A stretch of DNA of 64,000 nt from Mixta intestinalis (lineage in GTDB: Bacteria; Pseudomonadota; Gammaproteobacteria; Enterobacterales; Enterobacteriaceae). Shown here in pieces: positions 44,501 through 52,699 of the stretch. Location of the stretch: assembly GCF_009914055.1 (NCBI RefSeq), contig NZ_CP028271.1, positions 2,232,001 to 2,296,000 of the forward strand. Reading direction: 5' to 3'. The notes below the pieces were generated by a model. That model had not been told where the DNA came from. It saw nothing but the letters and a program-made list of their open reading frames with translations, and did no database searches. The position numbers and the translations under genes are program-made. Numbering within the stretch: position 1 is the first letter of the stretch; each line of letters starts with the position of its first letter.

Positions 44501-45753
44501 ACCACGGTGCGGTCCGGGTGATACTCAAAGCGGTAACTCAGCCCCTCCGGGTTGGTCTGGACGGTCACCCGCCCCCGCGCGTCATACTGATAGCGGCTCT
44601 CCGGCCTGCCCGCAAAGCGGTGGGCCACCATCCGTCCGGCCAGGCGCGGATGATAGCGAAAGTGGCGCACCGGATACCCGCTGCGGTCATATACCACGGC
44701 CAGCTCCCCGCACTCGTTGTAGTCATAGCGCGCCAGCGCCGCCTCGCGCGGGCCGTGGACCGGGTCATGCGTCAGGTACACCGCCCGCAGGCGCACGCCG
44801 CCGTCCGCCCCCCAGCCGCCGTTTTCTGTCGCCACGTCCGGCAGCGTGACCAGCTCCAGGCGGAACGTGCGTCCGCTGCCGTCGGTGACCGCCGTAACGG
44901 CGTTTTTATACGGGCCGTCGGGCGCGCGGTGGTAGCGCAGGATGTTGCCGAAGCGGTCAGCAATTCCCTGGAGGGTGCGGTACGGCGGCAGCGGCTGCGG
45001 CAGGATATCCGTCTCGTCCGGAACGTAAGGCTCCGTATAGCCCAGCACCCACCAGGGGCCGGTCGCCTCACCGGTGACAAAATAAAGGTGGCGGTTGAGC
45101 CGCAGCTCAGCGGGCAGTGCCTGCCAGGTTTCTTCCAGCGCATGGCCCTTCAGCAGGTTCGCCGCGCCGCCGCGTGCCAGCCAGAGGTGCTCGCTGCGGC
45201 TGAAGGTGATTTCTCCCGGCCGCAGCGGCTCAAAGTGAATGCTGCGCCCGCCGTTGTCGTTAAGGATGAGCGCATCCTCGCGGCACTGTAAAAAGATTTC
45301 CGCTGGCGACTGCCAGCCCGGCCCGAACAGCCCGACCGGGGCAGGTTTATCCGTTTGATAACTGCTGTAGCTGCGCATCAGGACAAAGGGCAGCGGCGCG
45401 GGCAAGACGATGTCGGTTTCGGAAGGCAGCACCTTAGCCCCCAGCGACGGGTTGACCGGGCTGCCGACCGCCATGCCGCCGGGGCAGGCCGAACAGGCAA
45501 CTCCATTTGGCGCCCCTATCAATACCGTGGCGGCCCCGTTAGTAATTGGGCCGCCAGACGTTGCATCATCCTGTCTGGACGCTGGTTTCCCTCCCACCAG
45601 AACGGTGGCCGAGCCCTGCGTTATCGGTCCGGCAGCTGTCTCGTCACCCTGCCTAGCCGCCGGTTTCCCGCTTATCTTTACGGTGGCCGCGCCCTGAACT
45701 ATCGGTCCGCCCGCTGTGTTATCACCCTGTCTGGCCGCCGGTTTTCCACTCAT
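41533..45753 (-). CDS. RhsA-like polymorphic toxin with three PAAR-like repeats and unassigned tip
   Basis: 1406 residues. The N-terminus has three tandem 26-residue PAAR-like units (GKPAARQGD...GGPIVQGAATV), then ACSACPGG and the RhsA-type start of the shell (GAKVLPSETDIVLPAPLPFV). Many YD repeats follow, and the core ends RYYDPRQGRYISQDPIGLAG and NPLQNVDPLGL at residue 1249. There are no membrane segments before PAAR. The 157-residue tip is AT-rich: a polar part with HGLKARFPDQINGANGPGTE, NHEMQIKNQQKGLRDRLQDW and a Cys-Gly6 stretch, then WKWATKP, then a hydrophobic end (GGTITAGYLIYRGIRLIPSL followed by a Pro-rich segment). I do not recognise its activity. It lies 57 bp after vgrG and upstream of its presumed immunity gene. 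Confidence 0.9.
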   Translation of the reverse strand: MSGKPAARQGDNTAGGPIVQGAATVKISGKPAARQGDETAAGPITQGSATVLVGGKPASRQDDATSGGPITNGAATVLIGAPNGVACSACPGGMAVGSPVNPSLGAKVLPSETDIVLPAPLPFVLMRSYSSYQTDKPAPVGLFGPGWQSPAEIFLQCREDALILNDNGGRSIHFEPLRPGEITFSRSEHLWLARGGAANLLKGHALEETWQALPAELRLNRHLYFVTGEATGPWWVLGYTEPYVPDETDILPQPLPPYRTLQGIADRFGNILRYHRAPDGPYKNAVTAVTDGSGRTFRLELVTLPDVATENGGWGADGGVRLRAVYLTHDPVHGPREAALARYDYNECGELAVVYDRSGYPVRHFRYHPRLAGRMVAHRFAGRPESRYQYDARGRVTVQTNPEGLSYRFEYHPDRTVVTDSLSRREVYHFTGEGGLRRLVQHERADGTRVRHEYDDSGRLTADIDPLGRKTEYQLHPGDGRLLGITTHDGRKTRLDYNRRGLVTQTTAPDGTRTARTYDAPGRLTAVRDPEGRTVRYHYPDNSDLPDVITDPAGGEVHITRTRFGQPETVTDCSGKRTRWHYDRYGQPVQVEQEGGLRTRLHYDNCGRLSEQENAEGEITRWRYNEAGDLLTTLYPDGSEEQFHYGPRGELLSLSLGGLTRHAEYDAAGRLTRLVNENGAETLFGYDLLDHLTEERGFDGRTCCYDYDAAGRLIRSRDAGRVTAWHYDEAGHLSRLVREAADDVQEEERWHHDIMGRLTEVSHVSQGHRVSVHYAYNRAGQVTEELQRVINPQDERVWQHRVSHEYDALGLPCITQAEGLPPLRRQTYGSGHLLGVALGEQSLVEFTRDDLHRETERRFGAYVLNSRYTPAGRLQGAYLHDDPWHALSRRYGYDARGRLTALLAGGERHDYTYDAAGRLVQATAPRWQQRYRFDPAGNRLFRDGVLPSNQLSDDGEYRYRYDRFGSLVEKRRAGNDDEIHQYAWDAAQRLSRYRRTQGDRTLTAVYLYDPLGRRVGKQVLSRAANESGASQLQTFWYGWEGDRLTVTEHNGRRTHTVYHPGSFVPLLRVEGERPPDTPSLAEKLAQEAGVTFPPAVVSALNEVEQALRADAALPAESERWLAMTGFTREGLQAFVKPLASSEQRIHLYHCNHVGTPLALVTPEGKVEWQAEFDPWGNLLREENPQGLYQPLRMQGQHKDEESGLCYNRHRYYDPRQGRYISQDPIGLAGGWNLYQYPLNPLQNVDPLGLKSCEQLAKEINEFVNRNKNSNLNKGCGGTHGLKARFPDQINGANGPGTESWSNHEMQIKNQQKGLRDRLQDWDRQGCGGGGGGSAVPVDAWKWATKPSPSEAEWKGNSALSAEDVVTGVVVTGGTITAGYLIYRGIRLIPSLFPPLWPTLPANIALP
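45517..45750 (-). repeat. Three tandem 78-bp units encoding PAAR-like motifs
   Basis: The first 78 codons after the Met consist of three 26-residue units: SGKPAARQGDNTAGGPIVQG, SGKPAARQGDETAAGPITQG and GGKPASRQDDATSGGPITNG, each ending ATV(K/L)(I/V). E. coli RhsA-type proteins, as I remember them, have one such unit. The units have diverged at the third, so the duplication is not very recent. Confidence 0.8.
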
Positions 45754-45810
45754 TTTCTACTCCATATGTTTTTATTACGCTCCCTGATACCCGCTCCGGG
45801 GGATATCCTG

Positions 45811-47898
45811 TCACTCGCCCGGCGCGGAGGGCGGCGCTTGCGTTGCGCCGCAGTTCCACTGCGTCATAGCCGCATCGCCATTGAGCGCGTTCTCCGCCAG
45901 CAACTCTATATGTTTTCCCTGTAGATAAATTCCGCCATCGCTGGTCAATACAATTCGGGCCTGGCCGCAGACCAGCTCAAGATGGTCGCCAGCATTTGTA
46001 ACCGAGACCTGCCCTACCGTTTCCGTTTTACGGACACCAACCGTGCAGGACAGAGCCTGACCAACATCGACGCTGTAGTTTTCCCCGACCCATAAAGATT
46101 TTTCCACCCCCACCTGTGAAGATTGGCTCAACCCCACCGAGGTATTCATCGCCATACCCACGGTAGTCTGGTAAGCGGCACCCACGCTTAAAGCCTTGGC
46201 GACACCGATGCTTTCTGCTTTGTTGAGGGATACCGTCTCAGCCTGATTTTTTCCGATTGTCAGATTCTGGTTACCATCTACTGTTTCGGTACGGTTTTGT
46301 TTAACGGTAGTGGTTTCATTCCCCGCCACATTTTTGGTACGGTTGGCCCCTACGCTGTGCGATTCATCATTTTTGACGCTGGTGTCCATGTTGCGCTCGG
46401 CCTGGATAAACACCTGCTCGGCACCCGCCTTGTCTTCGAAGCGCAGCATATTGGCGTTAGCTGGCGTGCCGTCTTTGGTGCGGCTCATAAAGCCCATCTG
46501 CGTCGCCGCTCCCGGCAGTCCCCACGGCGGCATGCTCGCCTCGTTATAGACGCGACCGGTAATAATCGGCCGGTCCGGGTCGCCGTTGATAAAATCAACA
46601 ATCACCTCATCGCCCACGCGCGGGATCTGCACGCCGCCATAGCCCTGTCCTGCCCAGGCGCTGGAGACGCGGATCCAACAGGAGCTGGTATCGTCGCCCT
46701 TCGCCTCCCGGTCCCAGTGGAATTTCACTTTTACCCGCCCAAAGCGATCGGTCCAGATCGATTCTCCCGCAGGCCCCACCACTTTTGCCGTCTGCGGGCC
46801 GTAAGTGCGTGGCCAGCGGGTACGTGGATCGGGGCGGAACGGGATATCGGCGGGCAGCGCGCTGAATTTCAGCTGATGGCGGGTTGATTCGCCTCCGCTG
46901 GCGTAGCGGTTCTCTTCAAACTCATAGTCAACGCCGGTAATCAGGTACTCACCGTTGTCGCCAGGCGTCGGCGCTTTGATCAGCGTGAAGGTGCAGCCCG
47001 GACAGAGGCCGCTGGCCGTGGCCGTACCGCGCAGCTGATGATGTTCGACCGCCCAGCGCTGCTGGCGGATGCGCGCGTAAAACTCGCCGTGGCCGTGCTC
47101 TACATAGCGCCCCGGCCATTCATAAACGTCAATGCCGCCCGGCTGCGGCGAAGTTGGGTTCTGCCGCGCCTGTAGCAGCCAGGCGTTCGGCTTGCGGAAA
47201 TCGTAGTCATCAACGCTGTAGAGCCCCGGCGTCACTCGCGCCATCTTCTCCCAGGCAGCGATCCCTTCTTCGCCGGTGACGCCGCCGCCGGGCGTCTGGT
47301 GGTAAGGAATGATTTCATAACCGTCGAAGGGCTTAAACTGCTCCGGGCTGTCGGTCAGCACCAGCGTGTGGCTGCCTTCTTCGTGACGAAAGAAGTAGCT
47401 GATGCCCTCCAGCTCCATCAGGCGACTGATAAAGTCGAAGCTGCTCTCCTGATACTGCACGCAATATTCCCAGCTGCGGTAGCTGCCGGACAGTTTGTCC
47501 TCCACCTGCACCTGATATTCGTTCAGCAGGGTTTTAACGATCTGCGGTACGGTCTGCTCCTGAAAGATGCGCAGGTTGCGGTCGCGCTGCATCGGCCACA
47601 GATCGGATTCCAGCGTCAGCGTGTAGCTGGCGTAGCGCGTACCGTCCAGCTCCTGCGCGCCGGTTGCCACGCGGGTAATTTTGCCATTCAGATGGCGTAC
47701 AGAAAGGAAGTTTTGTAGCGGCAGGGAAACCGTCAGCGGTTTTCCCAGCAGGCTGGCGCTGTCAACCTGCGCCGCGGTGCTTAATAACGTCACGGTAAAC
47801 TTGAAGGGTTCGGAAAGCGCTTCTTTCCCGGACAGTTTCCAGAATAACAGATCCTGAACGGGAGAAATGACGGTAATACGGCCTGGCATAATGTTCAT
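45811..47898 (-). CDS. vgrG: Type VI secretion spike protein VgrG
   Basis: 695 residues from ATG at 47898 (a second ATG is three codons on). It is the gp27/gp5-like spike protein that carries PAAR/Rhs effectors at the tip of the type VI tube. The gp27-like part begins ITVISPVQDLLFWKLSGKEA. The OB-fold follows at about 385-470 (DRFGRVKVKFHWDRE, CWIRVSSAWAGQGYGGVQIP, GDEVIVDFINGDPDRPIITG). The C-terminal beta-helix has heptad-type repeats (SIGVAKALSVGAAYQTTVGM). There is no C-terminal effector extension. It is the first gene of the vgrG-rhs-immunity set; no other type VI genes are in the window. Confidence 0.94.
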   Translation of the reverse strand: MNIMPGRITVISPVQDLLFWKLSGKEALSEPFKFTVTLLSTAAQVDSASLLGKPLTVSLPLQNFLSVRHLNGKITRVATGAQELDGTRYASYTLTLESDLWPMQRDRNLRIFQEQTVPQIVKTLLNEYQVQVEDKLSGSYRSWEYCVQYQESSFDFISRLMELEGISYFFRHEEGSHTLVLTDSPEQFKPFDGYEIIPYHQTPGGGVTGEEGIAAWEKMARVTPGLYSVDDYDFRKPNAWLLQARQNPTSPQPGGIDVYEWPGRYVEHGHGEFYARIRQQRWAVEHHQLRGTATASGLCPGCTFTLIKAPTPGDNGEYLITGVDYEFEENRYASGGESTRHQLKFSALPADIPFRPDPRTRWPRTYGPQTAKVVGPAGESIWTDRFGRVKVKFHWDREAKGDDTSSCWIRVSSAWAGQGYGGVQIPRVGDEVIVDFINGDPDRPIITGRVYNEASMPPWGLPGAATQMGFMSRTKDGTPANANMLRFEDKAGAEQVFIQAERNMDTSVKNDESHSVGANRTKNVAGNETTTVKQNRTETVDGNQNLTIGKNQAETVSLNKAESIGVAKALSVGAAYQTTVGMAMNTSVGLSQSSQVGVEKSLWVGENYSVDVGQALSCTVGVRKTETVGQVSVTNAGDHLELVCGQARIVLTSDGGIYLQGKHIELLAENALNGDAAMTQWNCGATQAPPSAPGE

Positions 47899-48401
47899 CC
47901 ATGAATTAAGCGGATAGTATATTTTTTAAGTGAGGAATACCGCTAAAGTGGGAAGGAGTCAATTATTAATTGAGATATTCAGAAGCAGTTAAACCGTTTC
48001 TCATAGATTAAGTAATTTTTTTAATTACTAATAAAATGAATGCCTCATCATTAATTTAACTGCTATCTTTTTTTGTCGCTTCCACTGGTAGTTTGATACT
48101 GATTTAATATAAAAATGCATTATATCTGGCGGATAAAAACCTGATTCAGATAAACATAAATACAGGCCGTTGTAATAATATAACTTAACTCGAAGTACTG
48201 GCACATTCTTATTTAAGAAAAACCAAATCTGTTTTTGCTACACCAAATAATGAATAACCGGAACGCAAAGTATGCTACGGTTAAATCAGGTAAATCCACT
48301 TTAGCGAGCGTCAGGTTAAAAGCGATTATTTTACTCAGGCGCGTAACCTGAATTGATAAAAGTAAATCCAATAAGCATCGCGTAAGAGAAAATAATGCGT
48401 T
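47899..48401. other. AT-rich region upstream of vgrG
   Basis: About 500 bp between vgrG and the purF terminator, markedly AT-rich, with no convincing gene. It must hold the vgrG promoter. No tRNA, integrase, direct repeat or chaperone gene was seen, so the insertion boundary of the island is not marked by an obvious attachment site. Confidence 0.5.
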
Positions 48402-48433
48402 AAAAAAACAGCGGGCCGGATTAACCGGCCCGC
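48402..48433 (-). terminator. purF terminator
   Basis: A 9-bp GC stem gcgggccgg / ccggcccgc (48411-48433) with an ATTAA loop begins seven bases after the purF stop. On the minus strand it is followed by TG and seven T. Confidence 0.9.
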
Positions 48434-48439
48434 AAAGCA

Positions 48440-49957
48440 TTAACCTTCGTTGTGCAGTTCGAGGCTTTCCACCTCATTCTGCCGCGCCAGCGCTTTAGCG
48501 TCATCGTTGCGCAGCGACTGCAAATACTCCAGATATTGCTGATCGACATCTTTCGTCACGTAGATGCCGTTAAATACCGAGCATTCGAACTGGGCGATAT
48601 CGGGATTCTCTTCACGCACCGCCTCAATCAGATCGTCCAGATCCTGGAAAATCAGTGCATCGGCCTTAATCAGCTGGCAAATCTCATCCACTTCACGTCC
48701 ATGGGCGATCAGCTCCGTCGCGCTGGGCATATCGATGCCGTAAACGTTGGGGAAGCGAATCTCCGGCGCTGCCGAAGCAAGATAAACCTTTTTCGCCCCC
48801 GCCTCGCGCGCCATTTCAATAATCTGCTCTGAGGTGGTGCCGCGCACGATGGAATCATCCACCAGCAGCACGTTTTTATCGCGGAACTCGGCGCGGTTAG
48901 CGTTCAGCTTACGGCGCACTGCGTTCCGGCGCAGCTGCTGGCCCGGCATAATAAAGGTGCGGCCCACGTAGCGGTTTTTTACAAACCCCTGACGATAGGG
49001 TTTATTCAAAATTCGGGCGATTTCCAGCGCCACGTCGGTAGAGGTTTCCGGAATCGGTATCACCACGTCGATATCCAGATCTTCCCATTCGCGAGCGATT
49101 TTTTCGCCCAGCTTGGTGCCCATGCGCACGCGGGCGCTGTAGACCGAAATTTTATCGAGGAAAGAGTCGGGGCGGGCGAAATAAACGTATTCAAACAGGC
49201 AGGGGTTGTTACGCGGATTCTCCGCGCACTGACGCGTATAGAGCTGCCCTTTCGTGGTGATATAAACCGCCTCGCCCGGCGCTACATCGCGCAGAAATTC
49301 AAAGCCGAGCGTATCCAGCGCCACGCTCTCCGAAGCCACCATATATTCGGTGCGTCCTTCTGAAAGCTCGCGCTTGCCCATCACCAGCGGACGGATGCCG
49401 TTCGGATCGCGGAAGGCGACCATGCCGTGGCCGATAATCATCGCCACGCAGGCGTATGCGCCACGTACCTGCTGATGTACCGCAGCAACCGCCGAGAAGA
49501 TATCGTCCGCTTCCAGCGGGTGATGCTTACAGCGATCCAGTTCCTGGGCAAAGATATTCAGCAGGATTTCTGAGTCTGAGGTGGTATTGACATGGCGACG
49601 CCCGCTTTCAAACAGCTGCTTGCGCAGCTCGTGCGCGTTAGTCAGGTTGCCGTTGTGGGCCAGGGTGATACCGTACGGGGAGTTGACGTAAAAAGGCTGC
49701 GCTTCGGAAGCGCTGGAGCTACCGGCGGTCGGGTAACGCACGTGGCCGATGCCCATATTGCCCTGCAAACGCTGCATATGGCGAGCTTCAAACACATCGT
49801 TGACCAGCCCGTTCGCCTTACGCAGACGGAAACAGTTCAGCGCATCGATGGTACAAATGCCTGCGGCATCCTGCCCACGGTGCTGGAGCACCGTTAACGC
49901 GTCATAAATCGACTGGTTGACCGGCATGAAACCGGTGATACCGACAATACCGCACAT
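48440..49957 (-). CDS. purF: Amidophosphoribosyltransferase
   Basis: 505 residues. It catalyses the first committed step of purine synthesis: PRPP + glutamine to phosphoribosylamine. The N-terminal Ntn glutaminase begins with the catalytic Cys2 (MCGIVGITGF), with the glutamine-site blocks HNGNLTNA and RHVNTTSDSEILL. The C-terminal phosphoribosyltransferase domain has the PRPP loop VLLVDDSIVRGTTSEQII at about residue 370. It follows cvpA by 36 bp and shares its PurR-controlled promoter. Confidence 0.97.
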   Translation of the reverse strand: MCGIVGITGFMPVNQSIYDALTVLQHRGQDAAGICTIDALNCFRLRKANGLVNDVFEARHMQRLQGNMGIGHVRYPTAGSSSASEAQPFYVNSPYGITLAHNGNLTNAHELRKQLFESGRRHVNTTSDSEILLNIFAQELDRCKHHPLEADDIFSAVAAVHQQVRGAYACVAMIIGHGMVAFRDPNGIRPLVMGKRELSEGRTEYMVASESVALDTLGFEFLRDVAPGEAVYITTKGQLYTRQCAENPRNNPCLFEYVYFARPDSFLDKISVYSARVRMGTKLGEKIAREWEDLDIDVVIPIPETSTDVALEIARILNKPYRQGFVKNRYVGRTFIMPGQQLRRNAVRRKLNANRAEFRDKNVLLVDDSIVRGTTSEQIIEMAREAGAKKVYLASAAPEIRFPNVYGIDMPSATELIAHGREVDEICQLIKADALIFQDLDDLIEAVREENPDIAQFECSVFNGIYVTKDVDQQYLEYLQSLRNDDAKALARQNEVESLELHNEG

Positions 49958-49993
49958 GTTGTCATATCCTCATTGGCCGCACACCCGGCGCGA

Positions 49994-50479
49994 TTACCGG
50001 GGTAAAAAACTCGACGTGCTTTGCAGATAGTCAAAGAACCATCTGATGATGTAACTGAACTCAGGGATCAGCTGAGACTGCTGCCAGTCCGGGCTTTTGG
50101 AAAAGCCGGTAAAGGTATCGAGGAAGAACAGCATCGCTGACACGATCAATACGCCACGCAGCGCCCCGAAGCAGACTCCCAGCACCCTGTCCGTGCCCGA
50201 TAATCCGGTCTTTTCGACCAGCGAGCCAATCACATAGTTCACTATCGCTCCAACAATCAGCGTGGCGATAAACAGAACGGCGATGGCGATACCGTTGCGC
50301 ACCAGCTGATCGTTAAAACCGGTGAACCAGACCGCAAGGTAGGGATAGTAATGACTGGCAACAAAGAATGCGCATCCCCAGGTGATAAGCGATAAAGCTT
50401 CCCGAACAAACCCACGGATCAGGCTGACAAGAGCGGAAAAACCAACAATCCCAATGATGACGTAATCTATCCAGACCAT
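49994..50479 (-). CDS. cvpA: CvpA inner-membrane protein
   Basis: 161 residues with four membrane helices, matching the enteric CvpA family (VWIDYVIIGIVGFSALVSLI, RGFVREALSLITWG). In E. coli it is needed for colicin V production and affects envelope stress; its molecular role is unclear. It is the first gene of cvpA-purF, with a PurR operator 57 bp upstream of its start. Confidence 0.94.
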   Translation of the reverse strand: MVWIDYVIIGIVGFSALVSLIRGFVREALSLITWGCAFFVASHYYPYLAVWFTGFNDQLVRNGIAIAVLFIATLIVGAIVNYVIGSLVEKTGLSGTDRVLGVCFGALRGVLIVSAMLFFLDTFTGFSKSPDWQQSQLIPEFSYIIRWFFDYLQSTSSFLPR

Positions 50480-50535
50480 GAACTATTCCAGCGATGAGGC
50501 CCCTGCATCCAGTTCGGGGCGCATTCTAACAGAAA

Positions 50536-50551
50536 AAGAAAACGTTTGCGT
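50536..50551 (-). promoter_or_regulatory. PurR operator for cvpA-purF
   Basis: The minus strand reads ACGCAAACGTTTTCTT, an exact match to the PurR box consensus ACGCAAACGTTTNCNT. Its place upstream of cvpA-purF is the same as in E. coli, so hypoxanthine/guanine-dependent repression is expected. Confidence 0.85.
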
Positions 50552-50588
50552 AGCGTTTTCCCTGCGGCATAAAAATAAAAAAAGCGCG

Positions 50589-50612
50589 AAAAAAAGGCGG
50601 TGTGCGGCCGCC
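50589..50612 (-). terminator. Terminator after dedD
   Basis: The stem ggcgg / ccgcc (50596-50612) has a 7-base loop followed on the minus strand by seven U. A second inverted repeat (tgcccg / cgggca, about 50618-50646) lies just before it. Together they end the folC-dedD transcript and insulate cvpA-purF. Confidence 0.75.
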
Positions 50613-50669
50613 GTTTAATGCCCGATAACGATTGACTTTGCCGGGCATCGATACTGTAAGTTAAACGCC

Positions 50670-51368
50670 TTAACGCACGCTGTAGGGTTTAACTACCCCA
50701 CTCAGCCCGGAGAGGTTTTTCAGCTCACCGATCGCCGCCTGCATTTTAGCTTTTGAGGCATCCGGGCCAACGTAAATCCGGGTAATCTGCCCCTGTACCG
50801 GCGTGGCGGGCACGGTAAAGGCGCGATAGCCGGAAAGACGCAGCTGCGCCACAATCTCATTAACCTTACTGGCGTTTTTCAACGCGCCGAGCTGTACTAC
50901 GTAAGCCTGACCCGCAGGTGCGGCAGATTCCGCCGGTTTCGGCTTCGGCTGCTCGACCGGTTTGGGTTTCGGTTGTTCGACTGGCTTCGGCTTCGGCGTC
51001 TCTACCGGCTTCGGTTTTGGCGGCTCGACGCGCGGTTTAGCGGAAACTACCGGCGGCGGTGAAACAACTGACGGTGCGCTGTTCTGCTGCGGCACGGTAG
51101 ATCCGCTGTCCGCCGACTGCGGCGGACGGTTGCTGTTGCCGCCAATCGCCGCGCCAGCCCCTTCCGGCGGCTGGGTCGGCAGCGCCTGGGTTACCGGCGG
51201 CACCATGTCGCTGTCCTGCTGATCGTCCGGCTTCGGCACCAGCGGAATCGCTGCGAACTCCTCTTTATAGTGCTTTTTTTTACCGTCAAGCAGGCCTGGC
51301 AGAACGATGACGCCAACGGCGACCAGGATGATCGTACCGACCAGGCGGTTCTGAAACTTACTTGCCAC
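50670..51368 (-). CDS. dedD: SPOR-domain cell-division protein DedD
   Basis: 232 residues from GTG at 51368. A single N-terminal membrane anchor (NRLVGTIILVAVGVIVLPGL) is followed by a periplasmic Pro/Lys-rich linker with 8-residue repeats (about 110-145) and a C-terminal SPOR domain (AYVVQLGALKNASKVNEIVA, TRIYVGPDASKAKM), which binds septal peptidoglycan. The start overlaps the end of folC by 11 bases, indicating coupled translation. Confidence 0.95.
   Translation of the reverse strand: MASKFQNRLVGTIILVAVGVIVLPGLLDGKKKHYKEEFAAIPLVPKPDDQQDSDMVPPVTQALPTQPPEGAGAAIGGNSNRPPQSADSGSTVPQQNSAPSVVSPPPVVSAKPRVEPPKPKPVETPKPKPVEQPKPKPVEQPKPKPAESAAPAGQAYVVQLGALKNASKVNEIVAQLRLSGYRAFTVPATPVQGQITRIYVGPDASKAKMQAAIGELKNLSGLSGVVKPYSVR
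50935..51030 (-). repeat. Four 24-bp repeats in the DedD linker
   Basis: Four consecutive 24-bp units (50935-50958, 50959-50982, 50983-51006, 51007-51030) encode PKPKPVEQ-type octapeptides (variants VETP and VEPP). They code for an extended, probably polyproline, periplasmic spacer. In-frame repeat number could vary between strains. Confidence 0.75.
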
Positions 51369-52632
51369 TGCCCTTCTCCATATCTATCGCTTCCATGACC
51401 TGTGCTACCGTGTGAAAGGATCCACATACCAGCACGATATCCTGTTCAGCAGCCTGCTGCATTGCTGCCTGCCAAGCTTCGGCTACGGAGCCAAAGGCGG
51501 CAGCCCGGTCGGTTGCCAGCGTGGTCAGCAGCTGTTCAGCGCTGGCCCCACGCGGCCCTTCCAGCGGCGCGACATACCAGTAATCAACCTGCGGCGCAAG
51601 ATTTGCAAGCGTACCGGCAATATCTTTATCGTGCAGCATTCCCACTACCGCGCGCACCACGCCCTGTTTTGGCAACTGCGCCAGCCGCGAAGCAAGATAG
51701 CTGGCGGCATGCGGATTATGCGCCACGTCCAGAATCACCTGCGGTGACTGTGCGACGGTCTGAAAACGTCCCGGTAAAATCGCCTTATCGAGGTGCTGGC
51801 GAATTATCGCCTCGCTGACCTTCAGCCCGGAGACGCTGAGTGCAGCCAGCGCGGTCGCCGCGTTAGGCAGCGGCACCTGCGGCAGCGGCAAATTCTCCAG
51901 CGTGAGGCAACCATCGCTGAAACGCCAGCCGTTCTCCTGTTGCTGCCAGCGCCAGTCGCGCCCCAGCTGCCACAGCCGGGCACCTTTTTCTTGTGCCACG
52001 TCGGCAATGGTATGCGGCATATCCGGCTCGCCAACTACCGCTGGCTTCGCCGCCCGAAAGACGCCCGCTTTTTCCCGCCCGATACTTTCCCGATCCGGCC
52101 CCAGCCAGTCGGTATGATCCAGCGCGATACTGGTTATTACCGCCACGTCCGCATCGACAATATTGGTGGCGTCAAGACGCCCGCCCAGCCCAACTTCAAG
52201 GATCACCACATCCAGCGCCGCCTGTTTGAACAGCTGCAACGCCGACAGCGTGCTGTATTCAAAGTAGGTCAGCGAGGTGTTGCCGCGTCCCGCTTCAATC
52301 GCGGCAAAGCTGGCGGTATGCGCCGCCTCCGGCAATTCTTCGCCTTGTATCCGTACCCGTTCGGTATAGCGCAGCAGATGCGGCGAACTGTAAACGCCAA
52401 CGCGATAGCCTGCGGCCATCAGCAACGTTTCCAGCGTACGGCAGGTGGTGCCCTTGCCGTTAGTACCGGCCACGGTAAACACAAAGGGAGCGGGTTTTAA
52501 CAGATCGAGCGTGCGGGCAACGCGTTCGACACGCGTCAGTCCCAAATCGATAGCCTGCGTGTGCAGACGCTCAAGATAATAAAGCCACGCGGCCAGAGGC
52601 GACGTGGCTTGAGGAAGTTGAGGATTTTCCAT
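51358..52632 (-). CDS. folC: Bifunctional dihydrofolate/folylpolyglutamate synthase
   Basis: 424 residues. It adds glutamate to dihydropteroate and to folates. The Mur-ligase-like ATP loop AGTNGKGTTC covers residues 55-64. Other blocks are YSSPHLLRYTERVRIQGEEL, VILEVGLGGRLDATNIVDAD, SIALDHTDWLGPDRESIGRE with the carbamylated-Lys region EKAGVF, and VILDVAHNPHAASYLA. It follows accD by 67 bp and overlaps dedD. Confidence 0.97.
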   Translation of the reverse strand: MENPQLPQATSPLAAWLYYLERLHTQAIDLGLTRVERVARTLDLLKPAPFVFTVAGTNGKGTTCRTLETLLMAAGYRVGVYSSPHLLRYTERVRIQGEELPEAAHTASFAAIEAGRGNTSLTYFEYSTLSALQLFKQAALDVVILEVGLGGRLDATNIVDADVAVITSIALDHTDWLGPDRESIGREKAGVFRAAKPAVVGEPDMPHTIADVAQEKGARLWQLGRDWRWQQQENGWRFSDGCLTLENLPLPQVPLPNAATALAALSVSGLKVSEAIIRQHLDKAILPGRFQTVAQSPQVILDVAHNPHAASYLASRLAQLPKQGVVRAVVGMLHDKDIAGTLANLAPQVDYWYVAPLEGPRGASAEQLLTTLATDRAAAFGSVAEAWQAAMQQAAEQDIVLVCGSFHTVAQVMEAIDMEKGSGK

Positions 52633-52699
52633 GGGTCCCGTTCACAAGGTTACGGTTCACTGGAGAAAGGCGCCGCATACGACGCCCTCCCATCATCTG

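Noticed and set aside
42577..45291. Long plus-strand open frames opposite the second Rhs gene
   Set aside because: Same cause as above: antisense of GC-rich YD-repeat DNA with no domain content.
48213..48440. 75-codon minus-strand frame upstream of vgrG
   Set aside because: Its start lies at the purF stop and it contains the purF terminator stem; composition is that of random AT-rich DNA.
50935..51030. Evenly spaced repeats considered as a CRISPR-like array
   Set aside because: The units are contiguous without spacers and encode the DedD Pro/Lys linker in frame.
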